Source of the DNA: Thermoleophilaceae bacterium
GTDB lineage: Bacteria; Actinomycetota; Thermoleophilia; Solirubrobacterales; Thermoleophilaceae
Assembly (NCBI GenBank): GCA_030447725.1
Contig: JAUJOQ010000002.1
Coordinates: 35,048 to 99,047 of the forward strand
Reading direction: 5' to 3'
DNA: 64,000 nucleotides
Shown here: in pieces, positions 42,177-51,328 of the stretch
Layout of the letters: every line of letters begins with the position of its first letter
How positions within the stretch are numbered: position 1 is the stretch's first letter
Program-made: the position numbers and the translations under genes
The notes under the pieces: generated by a model
What the model was told of the DNA's origin: nothing
Seen by the model: only the letters and a program-made list of their open reading frames with translations
The model's database searches: none

Positions 42177-43088
42177 TTACACGGTGTGTCCGTGCCCGGC
42201 CGCCGGCCGGATGAAAGCCTCCCGGCGCAGCTCCGCGACCAGCGCAGCGTCGAGGCCGTCGACCGCACCGAGCAGAGCGCGGCGCACCGCCACGAAATCC
42301 GCCGTGGCTGCCACGTCGTGCACCCTCAGCACCGCGCCGGGTAGCGCGAGGCTGGGCTCGATCGCGGCCAGGGTGCCTGCACCGCGATCGGCGGGGTGGC
42401 GGCCCGTGACGGCGCCGATGAAGTCCTTGCGCGAGATGGCAAGCAGCAGCGGACGCCCCAGCTTCGCGAGCTCGGGGAGGCGGCGCAGCACCTGCACCGA
42501 CTCGGCCGGCGTCTTCGCCAGGTCGAGGCCGGGGTCGAGCAGGATCGAGTGCTCGGCCACACCGACGTCGCGAGCTGCCCGTGCGCGGTCGCGCAGCAGC
42601 CCGATCACGTCGGCGACCACGTCCTCGTAGTTCCCGAAGCCCTTCACCTTCGGGGCCGCACGGGTGTGGGTGATCACGAGTCCCGCCCCATGCTCGGCGC
42701 AGAGCTCGGCCACGGTCGGGTCGGCCAGGCCGCTCACGTCGTTGACCATCGCCGCGCCGGCGCCCAGCGCCGCCCGGGCGGGTCCCGCGCGCCAGGTGTC
42801 CACGGAAACGGCGATCCCGTCGGCCACGAGGCGCTCGATCAGGGGCACGATCCGCCGGCCCTCCTCGGCCTCGGTCACCGGCGGTCTGTCGGTACGGCCG
42901 GACTCGCCGCCCACGTCGATGATGTCGGCGCCCTCGGCCACCAGCCGGTGCGACTGCTCCACCAACTCGTCGAGCCCCCTGGAGCCCTGGCGATCGGAGA
43001 AGGAGTCCGGCGAGGCGTTCACGATCCCCATCAGCCGCGGCCGGCCCCGCTCGAGCGAGAGCGCCCCCCCGCGCAGCTCGAGCCTCAC
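42177..43088 (-). CDS. folP: Dihydropteroate synthase
   Basis: 303 residues. LMGIVNASPDSFSDRQG (pterin/pyrophosphate site), ADIIDVGGESGR, VSVDTW, MVNDVSG and ILLDPGLDLAKT are the family motifs. It joins dihydropterin pyrophosphate with p-aminobenzoate in folate synthesis and is the sulfonamide target. GTG at 43088 overlaps the glpD stop. Confidence 0.94.
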   Translation of the reverse strand: MRLELRGGALSLERGRPRLMGIVNASPDSFSDRQGSRGLDELVEQSHRLVAEGADIIDVGGESGRTDRPPVTEAEEGRRIVPLIERLVADGIAVSVDTWRAGPARAALGAGAAMVNDVSGLADPTVAELCAEHGAGLVITHTRAAPKVKGFGNYEDVVADVIGLLRDRARAARDVGVAEHSILLDPGLDLAKTPAESVQVLRRLPELAKLGRPLLLAISRKDFIGAVTGRHPADRGAGTLAAIEPSLALPGAVLRVHDVAATADFVAVRRALLGAVDGLDAALVAELRREAFIRPAAGHGHTV

Positions 43089-44752
43089 GTGTGCTCTGCC
43101 GCCGCGGTCAGGCCGGGCACCAGCCCCTCGACAGAGGCCACGCGCTGCCAGCCGTCGAGCTGGGCCGCCATCTCGGCCTCGTCCCAGCCCAGCTCGGGCG
43201 CCATCGCGCGCGCCACCGCCCGGGCCCCTTCCGAGCCGGGCTCGGTGAGCCGGCGGGCGTCGAGCAGCCCAAGGCGCGTGCGGCGCAGCATCACGTCGGC
43301 CACCGAGCGCGTCTGCTCCCGGCGGGCGGCGAACGCCGCCTCGGCCACCAGGTCGGGCAGGTCGGGACTCACCCGGTTCGCCAGCTCGCGCGATTCGCTC
43401 GCCAGCGCCAGCACGTCGACCGCGGCGTGCCCGTAGCGGCCGGCAAGCGCGATGCGGGTTTCCTCATCGACCCCGTCGACCTCGGGCAGCTCCGACACCT
43501 CGACGGGCATTCCCAGCGGGATCTCGTGGGTGCGGGAGGGCGCCTCACGACCCTCGCGCTCCACGATGCGGTCTACGGCCATCTTGGCCATCCGCCGCCA
43601 GGTGGTGAGCTTGCCGCCGGTGATCGTGACCATCCCGGAGCTGGTCTCATACAGCTCCGCCTTGCGGGAGATGTCCACGGACTTCTTGGGATCGCCGGTG
43701 GAGATGAGCGGCCGCACCCCCGCGTAGGCGCCGGTCAGATCGCCTCCGCCGAGCGACGTGCCGAAGAAGTCGTTGGTGGCGCTGAGCAGGTAGTCGACAT
43801 CGTTCTCGGATGGAGGGACGTGGTTCAGCGAGCCCTCGTAGTCGTTGTCGGTGGTGCCGATTAGCGTGCGCCCCAGCCACGGCAGCACGAAGATCGAGCG
43901 TCCCGACGCGGCCGGCACGATAGCGCCGGCAACCACGGGCAGGTCGTCCATCGACACGGTCAGGTGGGTGCCGCGGCTGGGGCGGATGCGTGGCACCTCG
44001 GCTTCGTCGTGCAGCTCGTCGGGGCGAAGGCGGTCCGCCCACACGCCGGTGGCGTTGACCACGTTGGCGGCACGCAACTCGAATTCCCCGCCGCCCACGG
44101 CGTCGGCGCACAGCGCCCCGGCGGCCCGACCCCCGCGCTCGACCAAGCCCGTCACCTCCACGCTGTTGCAGCAGACCGCGCCGAAGCGCTCGGCCTCGCC
44201 GAGGGCTGTGAGCACCAGGCGCACGTCGTCGGTCTGGCAGTCGTAGAAGAGATACGCCGCGCTCGGTTTCTTGGCGGCCAGTGCGGGCAGCAGCCGCACG
44301 GTCTCCTCGGCGTCGATCGTACGGTGTCGCTCGGGGCTCCACTCCTCGTCGACGCCCCGGCGCCGGCGCAGCCCCTCCCGGGTCATCACGTCGTACATGT
44401 TCAAGCCCACCCCCGTGATCCGGTCCGGTCTGCGGCCCTCGAAGGCGGGGATCAGCAGCGCCAGCGGCCGCACCAGGTGGGGGGCCAACTTGACCATGAG
44501 CTGGCGCTCGAGCAGCGCCTCGCGCACCAGCCCGAGGTCGAAGTTCTGCAGGTATCGCAGGCCGCCGTGCACGAGCTTGGAGGAGCGGCTTGACGTGCCC
44601 GAGGCGTAGTCGGCCTTCTCGACGAGGGCGACGCTGTAGCCGCGCGATGCGGCGTCGAGCGCGACGCCCGCTCCGGTGATGCCGCCCCCGATCACCAGCA
44701 CGTCGTACTCGTCGCGCTCCAGTGCGGCCAGTGCGTCGGCCCGTGCAATCAC
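43085..44752 (-). CDS. glpD: Glycerol-3-phosphate dehydrogenase (FAD) GlpD
   Basis: 555 residues. FAD loop VLVIGGGITGAGVALDAASRGY; FDLGLVREALLERQLM, ATGVWADRL, TRGTHLTVS-like SRGTHLTVSMDD, and ITGGKLTTWRRMAKMAVD fit the family. It oxidises sn-glycerol 3-phosphate to dihydroxyacetone phosphate at the membrane. GTG at 44752 overlaps the nitroreductase stop; nitroreductase, glpD and folP are chained by GTGA overlaps. Confidence 0.94.
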   Translation of the reverse strand: MIARADALAALERDEYDVLVIGGGITGAGVALDAASRGYSVALVEKADYASGTSSRSSKLVHGGLRYLQNFDLGLVREALLERQLMVKLAPHLVRPLALLIPAFEGRRPDRITGVGLNMYDVMTREGLRRRRGVDEEWSPERHRTIDAEETVRLLPALAAKKPSAAYLFYDCQTDDVRLVLTALGEAERFGAVCCNSVEVTGLVERGGRAAGALCADAVGGGEFELRAANVVNATGVWADRLRPDELHDEAEVPRIRPSRGTHLTVSMDDLPVVAGAIVPAASGRSIFVLPWLGRTLIGTTDNDYEGSLNHVPPSENDVDYLLSATNDFFGTSLGGGDLTGAYAGVRPLISTGDPKKSVDISRKAELYETSSGMVTITGGKLTTWRRMAKMAVDRIVEREGREAPSRTHEIPLGMPVEVSELPEVDGVDEETRIALAGRYGHAAVDVLALASESRELANRVSPDLPDLVAEAAFAARREQTRSVADVMLRRTRLGLLDARRLTEPGSEGARAVARAMAPELGWDEAEMAAQLDGWQRVASVEGLVPGLTAAAEHT

Positions 44753-45258
44753 GGCAGGTACGTTACGAAGTCCGCCGGGGGGACCCTGTCCGGCGGCCTC
44801 TTCTCCTCACGCGCGTGGCCGAGATGGATAAGGCCCACGAACAGCTCGTCCTTTCCCATTCCCACCGCCTCCGCGCCGTCCGGCGTGCGCAGCACGCCCG
44901 GCGTGCGCCAGTAGCCCGCCAGACCGCGCGCATGCGCGGCCAGCAGCACGATGTAGACCGCCGAGGCCGCGGCGCAGATGTCCTCCTCGTCCTGGATCGG
45001 ATCGCCGCCGAGCACCACGGAAGCACACACCAGCGTGGGCGCCCGGTCGAGCTTGCCCGCCGCCTCCGGGCCCGCCGAGGCCTTGAGCCGGGCGAGCGCG
45101 TCGGGCCCGAGCACGCGGAAGCGCCACGGGTTGGTCAGGTGGTGATTGGGCGCCCAGCGCGCGAGGTCGAACAGCTCGTCGAGCGTCTCACGGTCGACGG
45201 GCTCGGGCCGGTAGGCCTTGTGGGTGCGCCGGCCGCGGATCGCCTCGTCGAGCTCCAC
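44749..45258 (-). CDS. Nitroreductase family protein
   Basis: 169 residues: ELDEAIRGRRTHKAYRPEPVD, LFDLARWAPNHHLTNPWRFRVL and AAHARGLAGYWRTPG are typical of short FMN-dependent nitroreductases. Substrate unknown. GTG start at 45258. Confidence 0.87.
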   Translation of the reverse strand: MELDEAIRGRRTHKAYRPEPVDRETLDELFDLARWAPNHHLTNPWRFRVLGPDALARLKASAGPEAAGKLDRAPTLVCASVVLGGDPIQDEEDICAAASAVYIVLLAAHARGLAGYWRTPGVLRTPDGAEAVGMGKDELFVGLIHLGHAREEKRPPDRVPPADFVTYLP

Positions 45259-45311
45259 CCCGGCGACGCTAGACGATCTGGCCGGCCGACCCGACGGCCG
45301 CGGTGACGCGC

Positions 45312-45767
45312 TTACCGGGGGTCGCTCGTGTGAGCGACCGAAGGTCGAGGGCTTGCGGTCTCGGACGCGACGACGTGGGTGACCAGCGCGTCAGTGAGCT
45401 TGGCGACACGCTGGGGCAGGTTGATCGAGAGCCACTTCGACGTCTGCGCCGGCAGGGTCGACACGATCACCTCGTCGAACTCCCCCGGGTCCCAGGCGTC
45501 GTGGACCGCGCCCGCAGGATCTCTCTCCCCCATGCGCCCCTCCACGTCGAGCCCGGCGGCACGCATCCCCTCCAGCGCGGACTCCAGCTGGCGTGCTGTG
45601 ACCTCGCGGCCCGTGCTCGCCGGCGCCAGCAACGTAAACCGGACAGGACCGCGCTGGGCGCGAGCGAGCAGCGCATCCAACAGCTCGGGCGAGTCAGCGG
45701 TGCGATTCGCAACTACCAACACGCTGAATGTGAAAGCCAAAGTAGAGTCTCCCGCCGAGGTGCTCAT
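45312..45767 (-). CDS. Universal-stress-like alpha/beta protein
   Basis: 151 residues from the ATG at 45767. VLVVANRTADSPELLDALLARAQ and FDEVIVSTLPAQTSKWLSINLPQRVAKL resemble USP-type nucleotide-binding folds, although the GxxGS ATP motif is not obvious. The frame is open to 45986, but the extra N-terminal part does not look like this fold. Confidence 0.65.
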   Translation of the reverse strand: MSTSAGDSTLAFTFSVLVVANRTADSPELLDALLARAQRGPVRFTLLAPASTGREVTARQLESALEGMRAAGLDVEGRMGERDPAGAVHDAWDPGEFDEVIVSTLPAQTSKWLSINLPQRVAKLTDALVTHVVASETASPRPSVAHTSDPR

Positions 45768-46004
45768 TTGAATCTTCCCGCTGGTGCACCGAAGTAAACG
45801 GCGGACCAGGCCCGACGCGTAACCGGCGGTCCGGAAGATGCCGAACACGCGACCGGCCGCCACCGAGGCGAAGAAGTCCTCGAGGGCGAGGCCGACAACC
45901 GGTGTGCGCGGCTCACTTCGATGTCCCCGGGGTCGCCCCGGAGAGGAGGACGCGCCCGAAGGCACGCCCGTCCGCCTCGGCCCCACGGCGTCGCCGGGCG
46001 CAGG

Positions 46005-47918
46005 TTACCCGCCGAGCGCAGAGGAGCGCGGGCGCGGGCGGCGGGATCGCAGCCGCCGGCGCAACAGCACCGCAAACACCACGGCCGCGGTCGCGGCGCC
46101 GGCCAGCGCGAGAGCGGACACTGCGGGATCGCCGTCGCCCTCGCCGACCGGCTTTTCGCCGGCCGCCTCGTTGCCGAGCTCCTCCGACTCGGCGCCGGGC
46201 GAGACCAGCGGGCCGGCGTCGGACCGGGTGGTCCGAGCATTGCCCGCCGCCCGCCCCCCTGCCTTCTGCTTCTTCGGCTTGCCGGCGCTCCCGACCCGGC
46301 GGCCTCCACCGCCGGCGACATCGCGGCCACCACCTGGACCCGCCGCGCTCGCGGCGCGAGATCGGTCCTCGCGGGGCACCGCCGCGAGCGGGAACGGCTT
46401 CTCGCGCAGAGCGGTGAGCGCCTGGGCGGTCACCCAGACCGGCGTCTGGTCGCTCGTCCGCGAGTAGGCGATGTGGCCGTCGGAACGCTGAAGTCGCATG
46501 AGGTAGCGGATCGGATCGGAGCCCACCGACTGCGGGCGAACGCCCGCGGCCACCAGCCCCTGCACGGCCCACGCCGTGGACTGGGCATTGGAGTCGCGGC
46601 CCTCCATCTGGCCGAAGCCTCCGTCGCCGTTCTGCAGCCGGCGCAGATAGTCCACGGCACGGCTGCTGCCCATACCGGCGGCGCTCAGCGCCTGGAGCAC
46701 CGCGCCGGTGTCGTCCACGTCGCTCTCCGCACGCGCGACGAAGCCCCAGCCGCCATCGTCGTTCTGGGATCCGAGCAGCCACCGGGCAGAGTCCCTGACG
46801 GCGGCCGGCGGCTCACCGGCGGCACGCAGCGCGAGGATGCCGAAGGCCGTAAAGGCCACGTTGCGCCGCCAGGACCCGTCGCGGCGGCGGCGCGCGATCA
46901 GGGCGGCCACGAGGTCGCGTCCCCGGAAGCGCCTGACCGAAGCGCCGGCGGCGCGCAGCGCCAGCATCGTGCGCTCGAGCTCGCCGGTGTCCTCCACCGA
47001 GCCGGCCGTGCGCAGGTACCCCGTCACCGACCGGCCTCCGCGGCGCCTGACGTCGGAGGGGTTTCGTCCCGCTGCCGCGAGCCCCAGCGCCGACCACCCC
47101 GTGAAGAGCTGGCTCGATGCCTGGCCGCGGTCGCCGCCAAAGCCGCCGTCGCGGTTCTGGGCTCGCATGAGATAGCTCGCGGCGCGGGCGGCGGGCGAGG
47201 ACGCGGCATGGGCGTCGCCCGGCGCGGCGGCGCCCGTGCTCAGGCCGGCGGCCACGGCCAGGCAGATCAGGGCCGTGGCGGCGGCGCCCGCGCGAACCGT
47301 CGCCGCGGGTGGCGCCCAGCTCACCTCGAACCGGCGGCGGTAGCGGCACAGCGCGCGGATGAAGAGGGGGCCGATCAGCAGGCAGAAAACCACGTTGCCA
47401 AGGGCGTGAGCCAGGTTGTAGGCCAGTGAGCTCACCGACACCGCCAGGTAGGCCGGCAGCGTCTGCTCGGCGGCGAGGGTCCACTGGTAGACGTCCATGA
47501 AGGCCCCGAAAGCCAGCCCCGCGGCGCCGCACGCGATCGCGAGCGCCACCCGTCCGAGCTCGCGGCGGCCGGCCGCGCGCGCCAGCAGCGCGCCGCCGAC
47601 GCCCACCCCTCCCCAGGCCACCATCTGCCACACCGTCCACGGGCCGTGGCCGAGGAAGACGTTGGAGACGAGGGCGGTCACGGCGCCGACCATGAAGCCG
47701 GGCACGGGGCCAAGCGCGTAGCCGGCGAACAGCACGATGTCAGTCGTCGGCTTCACGTTGGGGATCGCGGCGAAGGCCAGCCGGCCCACGACGGCGAGTG
47801 CGGCAAGCGCGGCGACGAGGGCGATCACCTTGGCCGGCGGTCGCCGGCGCTCGTACCAGGCGAAGCCGGCCAGCAGGACGAGAGCGAGCACCACGAAGGG
47901 GGTCGTCTGCCAGGTCAT
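46005..47918 (-). CDS. ECF transporter S-component fused to transcobalamin-like alpha/alpha-toroid domain
   Basis: 637 residues in three parts. (a) 1-195: a five- to six-helix membrane module with RLAFAAIPNVKPTTDIVLFAGYALGP and GAVTALVSNVFLGHGPW, typical of ECF S-components. (b) A membrane helix near 208-230, then 240-505: repeats of the terpene-cyclase/prenyltransferase toroid type, each with a Q-N-x-D-G-G-F/W-G turn (MRAQNRDGGFGG, LGSQNDDGGWGF, LQNGDGGFGQ). This is the fold of the N-terminal domain of transcobalamin and intrinsic factor. (c) A Gly/Lys/Arg-rich linker and a C-terminal membrane helix (about 595-618). The toroid would lie outside the cell, held at both ends. ATG overlaps the ATPase stop as ATGA. 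The riboswitch at the operon head points to cobalamin. Confidence 0.86.
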   Translation of the reverse strand: MTWQTTPFVVLALVLLAGFAWYERRRPPAKVIALVAALAALAVVGRLAFAAIPNVKPTTDIVLFAGYALGPVPGFMVGAVTALVSNVFLGHGPWTVWQMVAWGGVGVGGALLARAAGRRELGRVALAIACGAAGLAFGAFMDVYQWTLAAEQTLPAYLAVSVSSLAYNLAHALGNVVFCLLIGPLFIRALCRYRRRFEVSWAPPAATVRAGAAATALICLAVAAGLSTGAAAPGDAHAASSPAARAASYLMRAQNRDGGFGGDRGQASSQLFTGWSALGLAAAGRNPSDVRRRGGRSVTGYLRTAGSVEDTGELERTMLALRAAGASVRRFRGRDLVAALIARRRRDGSWRRNVAFTAFGILALRAAGEPPAAVRDSARWLLGSQNDDGGWGFVARAESDVDDTGAVLQALSAAGMGSSRAVDYLRRLQNGDGGFGQMEGRDSNAQSTAWAVQGLVAAGVRPQSVGSDPIRYLMRLQRSDGHIAYSRTSDQTPVWVTAQALTALREKPFPLAAVPREDRSRAASAAGPGGGRDVAGGGGRRVGSAGKPKKQKAGGRAAGNARTTRSDAGPLVSPGAESEELGNEAAGEKPVGEGDGDPAVSALALAGAATAAVVFAVLLRRRLRSRRPRPRSSALGG

Positions 47919-49516
47919 GAGACGAGCTCGGTGGTGAGCATCCGGGCGCCCGCCTCGGGAGTCAGCGCGCCACCGGCTCCCGCGAGCGTGCGCGCCACGT
48001 CGGTGGAGAAGTGCCAGCCGCCGGCCAGCACCTCGGACGGCGTGCCGTCGGCGATCACCGTGCCCTGGCCCATCAGCACCACGCGGTCGGCGAACTCGGC
48101 CGCGAACTCGGTGTCGTGGGTGGCCACCACCACCGCCGCGCCGCCCTGGGCCAGGCCGGCGATCCGCTCCGCAAGCGCGGCGCGGCTGGCGCGGTCCATG
48201 CCCCTGGTCGGCTCGTCGAGGCAGACCACGGCGTGAGGCCCGCCGCCCAGCGCGACCTCGAGGGCCAGCCGCTGGCGCTCGCCCCCGGAGAGATCGCGCG
48301 GGCTGGCGCCGGGCCGCCCGCTCAGCCCGGCGGCGGCCAGGCCCTGGCTTCCCGTCTCCTCCCCCACGCGCTCGTGGATCAAGTAGTCGCCCGGGTTCTG
48401 AAGCAGCAGCGCCACCGCACCCGCGGCGTCGATCCGCCCGCGCGTGGGCTCCACCAGGCCCTTCAGGTGGCGCAGCAGCGTGGATTTCCCCGCCCCGTTT
48501 CGGCCCATCAGCGCCACCCGCTCGCCGCGTTCCATTCGCAGGTCGAGCCCGCGCAGCACCTGGGGTCCGTCCTCGATCTCATGCCATACGCCGCGCGTCT
48601 CGAGCGCGGGCTGGGTGCGTGCGCGGCGGCGCAAGCGCCTTCTCGGGGTCTGCGCGACCCCGCCGGCCGGTGGCGAGTGCGCTGGAGCCAGCCCGGCCGC
48701 GCGCAACCTGTCGCGCGCGGCCTTCACCGACACCGGCAGCGGCCCCAGTCCGGCCAGCGAGAACAGACGGGCGACGGGCGTGGCCAGCGCCCCTCCGTGG
48801 GAGGCCGCCCAGGACAGGAAGTCGGCAGGCGGGGCGTCGCACAGCACCGAGCCGGCGTCGAGGGCCACCACGCGGTCGGCCGCGGGCAGGCAGCGCTCGA
48901 GCCGGTGCTCGGCGATCACCACGGCCGTGCCCCACTCCTCGTTGAGGCGGCGCAGCAGCCAGATCAGCTCGTCGCCCGCCACGGGGTCGAGCTGGGAGGT
49001 GGGCTCGTCGAGCAGCAGCAGGGCGGGGCGGTGCACCAGCGCCGCGGCGATCGCCACTCGCTGCAGCTCCCCGCCCGACAGGGTGTCGGTGCGGCGCTCG
49101 AGCAGATGCGCCACCCCGAGCGCCAGAGCCACCTCCTCCACCGAGCGCCCCACCGCGGCGGCGGACTGCCCTCGGTGCTCGACGGGCAGCGACAGCTCCG
49201 CCCGCACGCCGCCCATCACCACCTGGGTCTCGGGCTCCTGGAATACGGTGCCGCACACCGCGGCCAGCTCTCCCGGCCCGTGCTCGCGCACGCTCATCCC
49301 GCCCACGTGCAGCTCGCCCGAGACCTCTCCCCCGTGAAAGTGCGGCACCAGGCCGCAGAGGGCGCGCAGCAGGGTCGACTTGCCCGATCCCGACGCGCCG
49401 GCGAGCACGGTGAAGGACCCCTCGGCCAACTCGAGTGAGATGTCGCAGAGCCCCGCCTCGGCGCGCTCGGGATAGGCGTAGGAGAGGCGGTCGGCGCGAA
49501 CCAGAGCGTCAGGCAC
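47915..49516 (-). CDS. Fused double ECF ATPase (EcfA-EcfA')
   Basis: 533 residues with two ABC ATPase domains in one chain. Domain 1 (about 1-235): Walker A GASGSGKSTLL, signature LSGGELQRVA, Walker B ALLLLDEPTSQLD. Domain 2 (about 305-515): Walker A GRNGAGKSTLL, signature LSGGERQRLA, Walker B VVCLDEPTRGMD. A basic linker joins them. It would power the EcfT/S complex. GTG at 49516 overlaps the ecfT stop by eight bases. Confidence 0.94.
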   Translation of the reverse strand: MPDALVRADRLSYAYPERAEAGLCDISLELAEGSFTVLAGASGSGKSTLLRALCGLVPHFHGGEVSGELHVGGMSVREHGPGELAAVCGTVFQEPETQVVMGGVRAELSLPVEHRGQSAAAVGRSVEEVALALGVAHLLERRTDTLSGGELQRVAIAAALVHRPALLLLDEPTSQLDPVAGDELIWLLRRLNEEWGTAVVIAEHRLERCLPAADRVVALDAGSVLCDAPPADFLSWAASHGGALATPVARLFSLAGLGPLPVSVKAARDRLRAAGLAPAHSPPAGGVAQTPRRRLRRRARTQPALETRGVWHEIEDGPQVLRGLDLRMERGERVALMGRNGAGKSTLLRHLKGLVEPTRGRIDAAGAVALLLQNPGDYLIHERVGEETGSQGLAAAGLSGRPGASPRDLSGGERQRLALEVALGGGPHAVVCLDEPTRGMDRASRAALAERIAGLAQGGAAVVVATHDTEFAAEFADRVVLMGQGTVIADGTPSEVLAGGWHFSTDVARTLAGAGGALTPEAGARMLTTELVS

Positions 49517-50396
49517 GGGACACCCCCAGCCGCGCGGACCGGCCGGTGAAGGGCAGCGCGGCGCCGATCAGCACGCATGCCGCGAGAGCCAGCTCGGCCG
49601 GTGCGAGGGGGATGTCGAGCGCCGGGTACTCGGTCACGGCGCCCGCACCGGCGATCCGCCCGGCCACTGCTGCCGCCAGCACCAGCACGGCTCCCGCGCC
49701 CACGCGCAGATCGTGGCGCGACCACGGCCGGCGAATGCGCTCGGGCCGCCCGCCTGCCGAGTAGCCGCGCACTTCGAGCGCCGCCGCCACGTCGACCGCG
49801 CGGTCGAGCGCCCCCGACACGGCGGCGCGGGTCACCGCCAGCCGCCCGGGCGGCTCGGCTCGGCAGCGCGCGGCGTCGCCCATGCGCATCGCGTCGCGCG
49901 CCAGCACGGGCACCAGCCGAGTGGCGAGCGAGGCCGTGAGCGCTGAGCGGTAGGACACCCGGCGAAAGAGGCGCAGCAGCTCATCCGGGTCCACGCACGC
50001 CGACGCCAGCCCGAAGACCATGGTGAAAGCGCCCACCCTCAGCCCGGCCAGCGCGCCGGCGGCCAGCGCCTCAAGCGTGATGTCGAAGCGGTGGCCGAGC
50101 ACGGTGGCGCCGCGCACCAGCAGCGTCTCTCCCTCGGCGTACACCAGCGGGTTGACCGCGGTGACCAGCAGCGCCAGCGGCACGGCCAGCCAGGCGGCGC
50201 GGGCGATCTCGCGTCCCACGCCCGCCGCCAGCCCCGCCCCCACCACCGCCGCCAGCACCGCCGCCAGCGCTAGCGGATGCTCGTAGAGAGCGCACACCAG
50301 CGCCAGCGATGCGCACAGGCCGGCGGCCGCTCCTGCGCGAGCGGCATGGAGCGGGCTCGGGCGCGGCCGGTAGACACCCACCAGGCCACCCCTCAC
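49509..50396 (-). CDS. ecfT: ECF transporter transmembrane protein EcfT (CbiQ family)
   Basis: 295 residues with hydrophobic segments at about 20-60, 65-90, 110-135 and near the C-terminus. Coupling-helix motifs: SALTASLATRLVPVLARDA and the CbiQ-type AALEVRGYSAGGRPE. It links the S-component to the ATPases. The GTG at 50396 overlaps the preceding lipoprotein's stop as GTGA. The frame is open far upstream, but that is a shadow. Confidence 0.88.
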   Translation of the reverse strand: MRGGLVGVYRPRPSPLHAARAGAAAGLCASLALVCALYEHPLALAAVLAAVVGAGLAAGVGREIARAAWLAVPLALLVTAVNPLVYAEGETLLVRGATVLGHRFDITLEALAAGALAGLRVGAFTMVFGLASACVDPDELLRLFRRVSYRSALTASLATRLVPVLARDAMRMGDAARCRAEPPGRLAVTRAAVSGALDRAVDVAAALEVRGYSAGGRPERIRRPWSRHDLRVGAGAVLVLAAAVAGRIAGAGAVTEYPALDIPLAPAELALAACVLIGAALPFTGRSARLGVSRA

Positions 50397-51328
50397 CCTC
50401 CAGCCTCCAGGGGCAGCTTCGACACCTTCTCGCCCTCCACCGCGACGGCGAAGGCGTCGCGCAGCGAGCCGGCGTCGAACGCCGCCGCGGCGCTGTCCAC
50501 GGCCTGTTCGCTGCCGCCCGTCACCAGCCAGAGCAACTCCTTGTCGGTGGGCCGCAGCGCGGCGATCAGTCCGGTGTCGGGGCCGGCGGCGCGCACCACG
50601 TCGCCGTCGAAGTCGAGCAGCTCCAAGCGCTCGCCCTCGCCGGCGAAGCGGGCGAACACGCCACTCCTGCGCGGGCCCGACTCGATCGCCCGTGCCGTGT
50701 TCAGGGCACGCGCGCGGTCCCACGGTGCCACCACGACGCGGATCACCTCCTGGGTGCCCGGTGCGCCGAGGGTGGAGCCCGTAGCCGGCACCCCCGCCTC
50801 GATGAGACCGTCCTTCACGCCGGCGCAGGCGTCGGACTCGGTGTCATCGCACTCCACGCGCACGGGAAAGCGCTTGCCGTCGAGGCCATGGAGGAACGGC
50901 TCGGGGAACGCGCCCACGATCGCGCGCACGTCCATGGTCTCGCGCCAGTCGCGGAAGTCCCACTGCACTACGTCGCCGGGCGAGAGCTCGTACTCCGCCG
51001 CACCGCGGTCGGCCTCGATGCCGTTCACGTAGAAGAACCAGTCGAGGGTCCCGCTCGCGCCGCCGCCCGCCAGGCCGTCGATGGCCTGCACGAAGCCGCC
51101 GCCGAAGCGGGTCTCCACGTCGTTGTGGGAGCGCAGGAGGCGCATCACGGTCTGGTCCTCGCGCAGCTTCGGCGCGGTTGCCGCCGACAGCGTCTCGCGG
51201 CCGAAGTCACGGGTCACCCGCAGCGAGGCGCCGTCGCCGCCCTGCGCGTCGCCGGGCCCCAGGCCGCAGCCCGCTACGGCGGCGGCGGTGGCCAGGACGG
51301 CGAGCAGGCAGGCGAGGCGGCGGGCCAT
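50393..51328 (-). CDS. Secreted lipoprotein with DUF4430 (transcobalamin C-terminal-like) domain
   Basis: 311 residues. Lipoprotein signal with lipobox VAGC at about 18-21. DUF4430-type domain at about 55-135: VMRLLRSHNDVETRF, FVQAIDGL, LDWFFYVNGIEADRGAAEYELSPGDVVQWDFRDW; the W-x-x-Y-V-N-G and P-G-D-x-V-x-W motifs are diagnostic. A second alpha/beta region (about 140-311) is unassigned. Its ATG overlaps the upstream gene's stop by one base. In the operon it is a candidate surface ligand-binding part. Confidence 0.85.
   Translation of the reverse strand: MARRLACLLAVLATAAAVAGCGLGPGDAQGGDGASLRVTRDFGRETLSAATAPKLREDQTVMRLLRSHNDVETRFGGGFVQAIDGLAGGGASGTLDWFFYVNGIEADRGAAEYELSPGDVVQWDFRDWRETMDVRAIVGAFPEPFLHGLDGKRFPVRVECDDTESDACAGVKDGLIEAGVPATGSTLGAPGTQEVIRVVVAPWDRARALNTARAIESGPRRSGVFARFAGEGERLELLDFDGDVVRAAGPDTGLIAALRPTDKELLWLVTGGSEQAVDSAAAAFDAGSLRDAFAVAVEGEKVSKLPLEAGG

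Noticed and set aside
46400-47200. Squalene-hopene cyclase or prenyltransferase enzyme
   Set aside because: Repeat turns are present, but the catalytic DxDD motif is not seen, the domain is flanked by membrane helices and the operon is a transporter.
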